Shown in pieces: positions 7,135 to 12,907 of a stretch of DNA of 12,907 nucleotides. How positions within the stretch are numbered: position 1 is the first letter of the stretch; each line of letters starts with the position of its first letter. The notes under the pieces are model-generated. The model had not been told where the DNA came from. It worked only from the letters and a program-made list of their open reading frames with translations, and did not search any database. Origin of the DNA: CADEED01 sp035761265 (GTDB taxonomy: Bacteria > Pseudomonadota > Gammaproteobacteria > Steroidobacterales > Steroidobacteraceae); NCBI GenBank assembly GCA_035761265.1, contig DASTRL010000004.1, positions 1-12,907 on the forward strand, written 5' to 3'. Position numbers and translations under genes: made by a program.

Positions 7135-7146
7135 TCGGCATGCCGA
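7135..7146. promoter_or_regulatory. Perfect 12-bp palindrome upstream of the HTH-propeller gene
   Basis: TCGGCATGCCGA is a perfect palindrome centred about 34 bases before the preferred start at 7175, inside the region shared with the divergent haloperoxidase-like gene. It could be an operator. If translation begins at the alternative ATG at 7088 instead, it would be coding sequence. The binding protein is unknown. Confidence 0.35.
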
Positions 7147-7174
7147 AAATGTGCGGATGCTTCAGGACGAAGAA

Positions 7175-9169
7175 ATGAATTTGCCCGTCACCGGTCCCGC
7201 GAACGAGTCCGCCGCGCCGCAGCAGGGCGAGCGGCTGGATTCGTGGAAGGCGATCGCCGCCTACGTGAAGCGGGATGTCACCACCGTGCAGCGCTGGGAG
7301 AAGCGCGAAGGCATGCCGGTCCGGCGTCACCTGCACGAGAAGCGGGGCTCGGTCTATGCATTCCGTCGCGAGCTCGACACCTGGATGGCCACGCGCGGTG
7401 CCCAGCTCCCGCCGGAGCGGCGCCGGGCAATCCGCCCCGCGTATCTCGCCGGTGCCCTGGCGCTCGTGGCCCTCGCAGGGATGCTGGCCTGGTGGCTGGT
7501 GCATGCGCAACGCGATCCGGCGCAGCCACTGCGGGATGCCCGTGTCGTGCCGCTCACGGACTTCGAAAGCGTCGAACGCGCCGCCGCGATCTCGCGCGAT
7601 GGTCGCTTCGTGGCATTCCTGTCGGATCGCGATGGCAGGATGGACGCGTGGGTGACGCAGGTCGGCAGCGGTGAGTTCCGCAACCTCACGCAGGGCCAGG
7701 CGCCCGAACTACACAACCCCGAGATCCGCAGCCTGGGCTTCACGCCCGACGGCAACCTGGTGACGCTCTGGACGCGCGTGGCCGATCCGGCGCCCGGTGC
7801 GTCCGCGGTGAACATGTGGGCCGTTCCCGTCATCGGCGGGCCGCTGCGGCCATTCCGAAATGGCACCGTGGAAATGGATTGGGCCCGCGACTCATCCAGT
7901 GCCGTTTTTCACACCGCCGATCCGGGCGATCCCACCTTCCTGGTGACGCCCGGTGAACGCGAGCCGCGCCGGGTGCACGCCGGCGCGCGCGGCATCCATT
8001 GCCACTTCCAGACATGGTCGCCCGACGACTCCTTCATATATTTCACCCAGGGTATTCCGCCGGATGAAATGGACCTGTGGCGCATGAAGCCGGACGGCAC
8101 CGCGGTCGAACGCCTGACGTCTCACAACTCACGTGTGCTGTATCCGGCATTTGTCGACATGCACACCTTGCTGTATCTGGCGACCAGCGACGAGGGTGCC
8201 GGCCCGTGGCTGTATTCGTACGACCTCGAGCGGCGCCGGTCGCAGCGCGTGAGCTTCGGCATCGAGCAGTACACCTCGCTCGCGGCGAGTGGCGACGGTC
8301 GCCGCCTGGTGGCTACCGTCGAGCGCGCGAAGTCCAGCCTGTGGCGCATCGCGATGCAAGAGGGCATCGCCGCCGAAGGCGCGGCGCGGCGCATCGAGCT
8401 ATCGTCGGTCGGCGGATTTGCGCCGCGAGCCGGGCCAAACTACCTGCTGTACGTGTCGCCCAAGGGGACTGGCTACGGCATCTGGAAGCTGGCGGGCGGC
8501 GCGGCCACGGAACTCGCCAGCGGCAGCGATGCGCGCATCGTCGGTGGCGTCGCCATCTCGCCCGACGGCAGCTTGCTGGCTTTCACGGAGGAGAGTCGCG
8601 GCGGCACGCGGCTCAATGTCATGGGAGCCAACGGCGGCGCGGTGCGGGCGATATCCGGCGAGCTCGACATCCGCGGCGCGCCCGCGTGGACGCCCGACGG
8701 TGCGTCGCTCACCGTGGCTGCGGTGAGCGGCCGCGGACGCAGACTCTTTCGGATTCCGCTCGATGGGTCGAAACCGGCGATGGTCTTCGATCGTGATGCG
8801 ATCAACCCGCAGTGGTCCAGCGATGGCCGCCTCCTGGCCTATGCGGACATCGGCGTTGGCCCGACCTATGAAGTGAAGTTGGCGAACGCCGACGGCACCC
8901 CGCGAGCGCTCGAGTCCATTGCGCTGCCGCGCGGTTCGCGGCGCATCTGCTTCGTGCCCGGCAGACATGCGCTCGTGGTGCTGCAGGGTGAGATGACGCA
9001 CATGAATTTCTGGTACCTGGACCTCGATACCGCAGAGAAGCGTCAACTGACCGATTTTGGCCGGGGATTCACCATCGGCGACTTCGAAGTGACGGCCGCC
9101 GGCGAGATCCTGTTCGACCGGCGCGATGAGAATTCCGACATCGCATTGATCGAATTGCCGGCTTCGTGA
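7175..9169 (+). CDS. Membrane-anchored HTH protein with TolB/WD40-like beta-propeller (putative transcriptional regulator)
   Basis: With the ATG at 7175 this is a 664-residue protein. Residues 20-72 (LDSWKAIAAYVKRDVTTVQRW, then HEKRGSVYAFRRELDTW) match an excisionase/MerR-like helix-turn-helix seen in many acidobacterial and proteobacterial proteins. A single hydrophobic helix at about 88-109 follows. From about 125 to the end there are repeated beta-propeller blades with TolB/PD40-type SPDG-like motifs, for example ISRDGRFVAFLSD, WSPDDSFIYF, ISPDGSLLAFTE and WSSDGRLLAYAD. The layout is ToxR/CadC-like: a cytoplasmic DNA-binding domain tethered to a periplasmic sensor or binding domain, though the HTH is not the CadC winged helix. 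AGGA (7164-7167), seven bases before 7175, decides the start; ATGs at 7157 and 7088 have weaker sites. Ligand and targets are unknown; the divergent haloperoxidase-like gene is the nearest candidate target. Confidence 0.85.
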   Translation: MNLPVTGPANESAAPQQGERLDSWKAIAAYVKRDVTTVQRWEKREGMPVRRHLHEKRGSVYAFRRELDTWMATRGAQLPPERRRAIRPAYLAGALALVALAGMLAWWLVHAQRDPAQPLRDARVVPLTDFESVERAAAISRDGRFVAFLSDRDGRMDAWVTQVGSGEFRNLTQGQAPELHNPEIRSLGFTPDGNLVTLWTRVADPAPGASAVNMWAVPVIGGPLRPFRNGTVEMDWARDSSSAVFHTADPGDPTFLVTPGEREPRRVHAGARGIHCHFQTWSPDDSFIYFTQGIPPDEMDLWRMKPDGTAVERLTSHNSRVLYPAFVDMHTLLYLATSDEGAGPWLYSYDLERRRSQRVSFGIEQYTSLAASGDGRRLVATVERAKSSLWRIAMQEGIAAEGAARRIELSSVGGFAPRAGPNYLLYVSPKGTGYGIWKLAGGAATELASGSDARIVGGVAISPDGSLLAFTEESRGGTRLNVMGANGGAVRAISGELDIRGAPAWTPDGASLTVAAVSGRGRRLFRIPLDGSKPAMVFDRDAINPQWSSDGRLLAYADIGVGPTYEVKLANADGTPRALESIALPRGSRRICFVPGRHALVVLQGEMTHMNFWYLDLDTAEKRQLTDFGRGFTIGDFEVTAAGEILFDRRDENSDIALIELPAS

Positions 9170-9173
9170 GAAT

Positions 9174-11024
<1,851 letters not shown>

Positions 11025-11072
11025 GGCGGCGATTGTTGGCACATTGGCGGTGCGCGCAAGTGATGTACTGGT

Positions 11073-11939
11073 TCATTCGCGCCACAAAGGCTCGACCACG
11101 GAGGCGATGTCCTTGTCCTGGTACCCGGCGTTGGCCGCCTCGATGAAGCGCTGGCGCGCCGCGCGTGCATCGGCGAGCTCGATGCCTTCGGCCGCGAAAG
11201 TCTCCATCGCGTAGGTCAGATCCTTGACCATGAGCGGCACCAGGAAGTTTGGCGTGTAATCGCGCGAGACCATGCGCTCGACCACCATCTTCACGAGGGG
11301 GCTTCCCGGTGAACCGGCGGCCAGCACATCGGCCACGCGGCGGACATCGAGACCGCTTCGCCGGGCCATGGCAATGGCTTCGCCGAGGCTGGCCAGTTGC
11401 ACGCCGCACATGAAATTGTTGATCAGCTTGAGAAGCGCGCCGCTTCCGGTCGGCCCGACGTGGACCTGGCCGCGTCCCATGGCCGCGAACAGCGCAGCGG
11501 CGCGCTCGACCACGGCTGCATCACCGCCGACGAGAAAATTCAGGGCGCCCTGTTCGGCCTGCGGTTTGCTGCCCGTGACGGGCGCATCGAGAAAACTCAC
11601 GCCACGCGCCCCGGCCTGCGCGCCGAGTTCACGCACCCAGCCTGCCGTGAGCGTGCTCGATTCGATGGCCAACGCGCCTCGCGCCATCGCCGCCAGTGCT
11701 CCCGCCTCACCGAGCCAGACCGCGCGCGACGCCGCATCATCGGCGAGCATCGCGATGACCGCCTCGGCATCGCGCGCGGCATCGGCCGGTGTCGCGGCGA
11801 TTCTCGCGCCGGCCCTCACCAGGGCGTCCGCGCGGCGCGGATTGCGGTTCCAGACCGTGAGCTTAAAGCCGTGATCCAGCAGGCGCCGGGCCATGGCCGC
11901 GCCCATGAGGCCGAGGCCGAGGAACGAAATGCGGTTCAT
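11073..11939 (-). CDS. NAD(P)-dependent beta-hydroxyacid dehydrogenase (3-hydroxyisobutyrate dehydrogenase family)
   Basis: This 288-residue protein has the full length and layout of the beta-hydroxyacid dehydrogenase family, which oxidises 3-hydroxy acids or reduces semialdehydes. The N-terminal Rossmann fold has GLGLMGAAMA (8-17), and the following WNRNPRR (30-36) suggests a preference for NADP over NAD. The substrate-binding signature is DAPVTGSKPQAEQG (118-131). The catalytic lysine is K171 in LLKLINNF, with N174/N175 next to it. The all-alpha C-terminal domain is complete. Family members include 3-hydroxyisobutyrate dehydrogenase, tartronate semialdehyde reductase and succinic semialdehyde/glyoxylate reductases; the sequence does not decide between them. 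No pathway partner is adjacent: recQ lies downstream and a degraded methyltransferase remnant upstream. No clear ribosome site precedes the ATG at 11939. Confidence 0.93.
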   Translation of the reverse strand: MNRISFLGLGLMGAAMARRLLDHGFKLTVWNRNPRRADALVRAGARIAATPADAARDAEAVIAMLADDAASRAVWLGEAGALAAMARGALAIESSTLTAGWVRELGAQAGARGVSFLDAPVTGSKPQAEQGALNFLVGGDAAVVERAAALFAAMGRGQVHVGPTGSGALLKLINNFMCGVQLASLGEAIAMARRSGLDVRRVADVLAAGSPGSPLVKMVVERMVSRDYTPNFLVPLMVKDLTYAMETFAAEGIELADARAARQRFIEAANAGYQDKDIASVVEPLWRE

Positions 11940-12009
11940 GCGCCAAGACTAGCGCGAATCGCCCATCGCCTTGGAAGCCGTGACGAGCGTGGTGGCTCGG
12001 AACACGAAA

Positions 12010-12126
12010 ACCTTCATGGACCACGCGCTTGCGATCGGCGATCGACCGGATGTTGTGGATCGCGAGGCTCGACACCACGATATCGAAACTTGCATCCGGA
12101 TACGGGAGTCGCCGCGCGTTGTCATG
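12010..12126 (-). pseudogene. Remnant of a SAM-dependent methyltransferase
   Basis: In the 227-base gap between the peroxidase and dehydrogenase genes, about 38 codons read like the middle of a class I methyltransferase: DNARRLPYPDASFDIVV, then SSLAIHNI, then ADRKRVVHE. In intact enzymes this stretch holds the strand carrying the PF-DASFD-VV motif and the following helix. The upstream glycine-rich SAM motif is missing, because the peroxidase gene ends at 12167. The downstream RVLKPGG-like strand is not found; resemblance fades after about 12013. It therefore looks like a decayed fragment rather than a working gene. The resemblance is judged by eye. Confidence 0.5.
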
Positions 12127-12166
12127 AACCAGTGTAGGCAGCAGCGCCATCCCGGTTCAGACGCAT

Positions 12167-12907
12167 TCAGAGCGCTTCGAGGAACGCGACCAGGTCCTCG
12201 CGTTCCTGTGTCGTGAAGACGAATCCGAGCGCCTGCTGATAGTGCAGCACCACGTCGTTCAGCGTGGCCGCGATGCCGTTGTGGAAATAGGGCGCGCGAG
12301 CCGAGAGGCCCCGCAGTGAAGGCACCTTGAAGCGATCCATGTCATCCCACTTGCCGCTCTTCAGGGCGCGCCCCGGATCGGTCGTTTGACGCTCTTCGAG
12401 CGTGTTTCTGTTCCGGACGGTGTAGAGCGGCATCCCGGGCTGGCGAAAATCCGCGCGCGACGCGCCGACGTCGAACAAAGTCCCGTTGATGTTGCTGCCA
12501 TTGTTCTGGGCGCTGTGGCAGCCGTTGCAGCTGCGCCCGCCGGCGTTGCGTGCGTTGAACAATTCCTGGCCGCGCGCGATCTGCGCGCGCCGGCGATCGC
12601 TGCTCCTGGTGCCGCACGAGCCGGGCGCAAGGCCGATCCAGGCATCGAAGAGATCGAAGCGCCCAGCCACCGCGGGCTGCGCGGAGAGATTTTCGGGGCC
12701 GCCGCGCGCGCCGCAACTGGTCAGCGAGCCGACGCCGAATACGAACGTCTGCGCAAACCGGAGCGTCTGTTCGAACGCGACGATGTCCTCGATGGTTTCC
12801 GGGGATCCAGGCGCGCCTGCCTGCCCGCCGGTGATGTTGCCCGCGGCCTGGTGCGCCAGGCCATCGTGCACACTCAAAGTGCCATCCGTGTCCTGGTCGT
12901 GCCAGCC
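12167..12907 (-). CDS. Di-haem cytochrome c peroxidase / MauG-like protein (C-terminal 246 residues; start beyond window)
   Basis: The frame is open from base 12907 to its stop at 12167, so only the C-terminal part is present; a TTG at 12875-12877 is not a credible start. The fragment carries one haem-attachment motif, CNGCH (fragment residues 127-131), and the family's C-terminal signature KVPSLRGLSARAPYFHNG (194-211), followed by ATLNDVVLHY. The first haem motif expected in this family would lie upstream, outside the window. Members are periplasmic c-type proteins that reduce hydrogen peroxide (CcpA type) or carry out high-valent oxidations (MauG type). The first visible residues, with D-x-D-x-D-G spacing and an AHQAAGN stretch, may correspond to the WDGR...QA region of relatives. 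C65 and C98 are additional unpaired-looking cysteines. Whether it is a true peroxidase cannot be settled from this half. Confidence 0.88.
   Translation of the reverse strand, partial: GWHDQDTDGTLSVHDGLAHQAAGNITGGQAGAPGSPETIEDIVAFEQTLRFAQTFVFGVGSLTSCGARGGPENLSAQPAVAGRFDLFDAWIGLAPGSCGTRSSDRRRAQIARGQELFNARNAGGRSCNGCHSAQNNGSNINGTLFDVGASRADFRQPGMPLYTVRNRNTLEERQTTDPGRALKSGKWDDMDRFKVPSLRGLSARAPYFHNGIAATLNDVVLHYQQALGFVFTTQEREDLVAFLEAL

Noticed and set aside
6899..7174. Upstream extension of the HTH-propeller gene to 6899
   Set aside because: The frame is open, but the extension overlaps the 5' end of the divergent haloperoxidase-like gene, resembles nothing, and would remove its promoter space. The ATG at 7175 has a Shine-Dalgarno sequence and lies just before the HTH.
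12178..12907. D-x-D-x-D-G spacing at the edge of the peroxidase fragment as an EF-hand or dockerin
   Set aside because: Only one partial loop is visible, with no paired helix or second loop. The stretch is more likely part of the peroxidase fold, and the upstream context is missing.

Overview
The window is GC-rich coding DNA with short intergenic gaps. It looks like the chromosome of an environmental, probably Gram-negative, proteobacterium. The clues are a lipobox xylanase, an exported haloperoxidase-like protein, a di-haem peroxidase fragment, and an ECF sigma factor paired with a Ser/Thr kinase. That mix is familiar from Xanthomonadales/Steroidobacter-like gammaproteobacteria, but the assignment is inference; no rRNA or other marker is present. 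I see no tRNA, rRNA, CRISPR array, insertion sequence or phage gene.

Layout. (1) 1-2715, minus strand: an ECF sigma factor followed 21 bases later by a transmembrane Ser/Thr protein kinase with a repeat-rich C-terminal part. The kinase runs off the left edge; its frame is open from 2178 to base 1. (2) 2716-3097: a 382-base divergent intergenic region with an inverted repeat and a small leader hairpin. (3) 3098-5635, plus strand: a modular lipoprotein xylanase (PKD-like, GH10, CBM6-like, two tandem CBM22/CBM4_9-like modules). (4) 5650-5716: two hairpins between convergent genes. (5) 5725-7005, minus strand: an exported vanadium haloperoxidase/PAP2-superfamily protein with an altered phosphate-loop signature. 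(6) 7175-9169, plus strand and divergent from it: a membrane-anchored putative regulator with an N-terminal HTH, one membrane helix and a TolB/WD40-like beta-propeller. (7) 9174-11939, minus strand: RecQ helicase, preceded by a beta-hydroxyacid dehydrogenase. (8) 11940-12166: a gap holding what looks like a short remnant of a SAM-dependent methyltransferase. (9) 12167-12907, minus strand: the C-terminal part of a di-haem cytochrome c peroxidase/MauG-like protein that runs off the right edge.

How the genes may work together. The sigma factor and kinase form a clear signalling pair. The sigma factor lacks the usual acidic residues in region 2.2 and has two threonines there, which fits the known class of ECF factors activated by kinase phosphorylation. 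Their targets are not visible; the divergent xylanase is a possible but unproven one. The haloperoxidase-like gene and the HTH-propeller gene share a 169-base divergent promoter region, so local regulation is plausible. RecQ, the dehydrogenase and the peroxidase look like unrelated housekeeping or metabolic genes. I see no clearly new multi-gene system. The best leads are the sigma/kinase pair, the altered active-site motif of the haloperoxidase homologue, and the membrane-tethered HTH-propeller protein.
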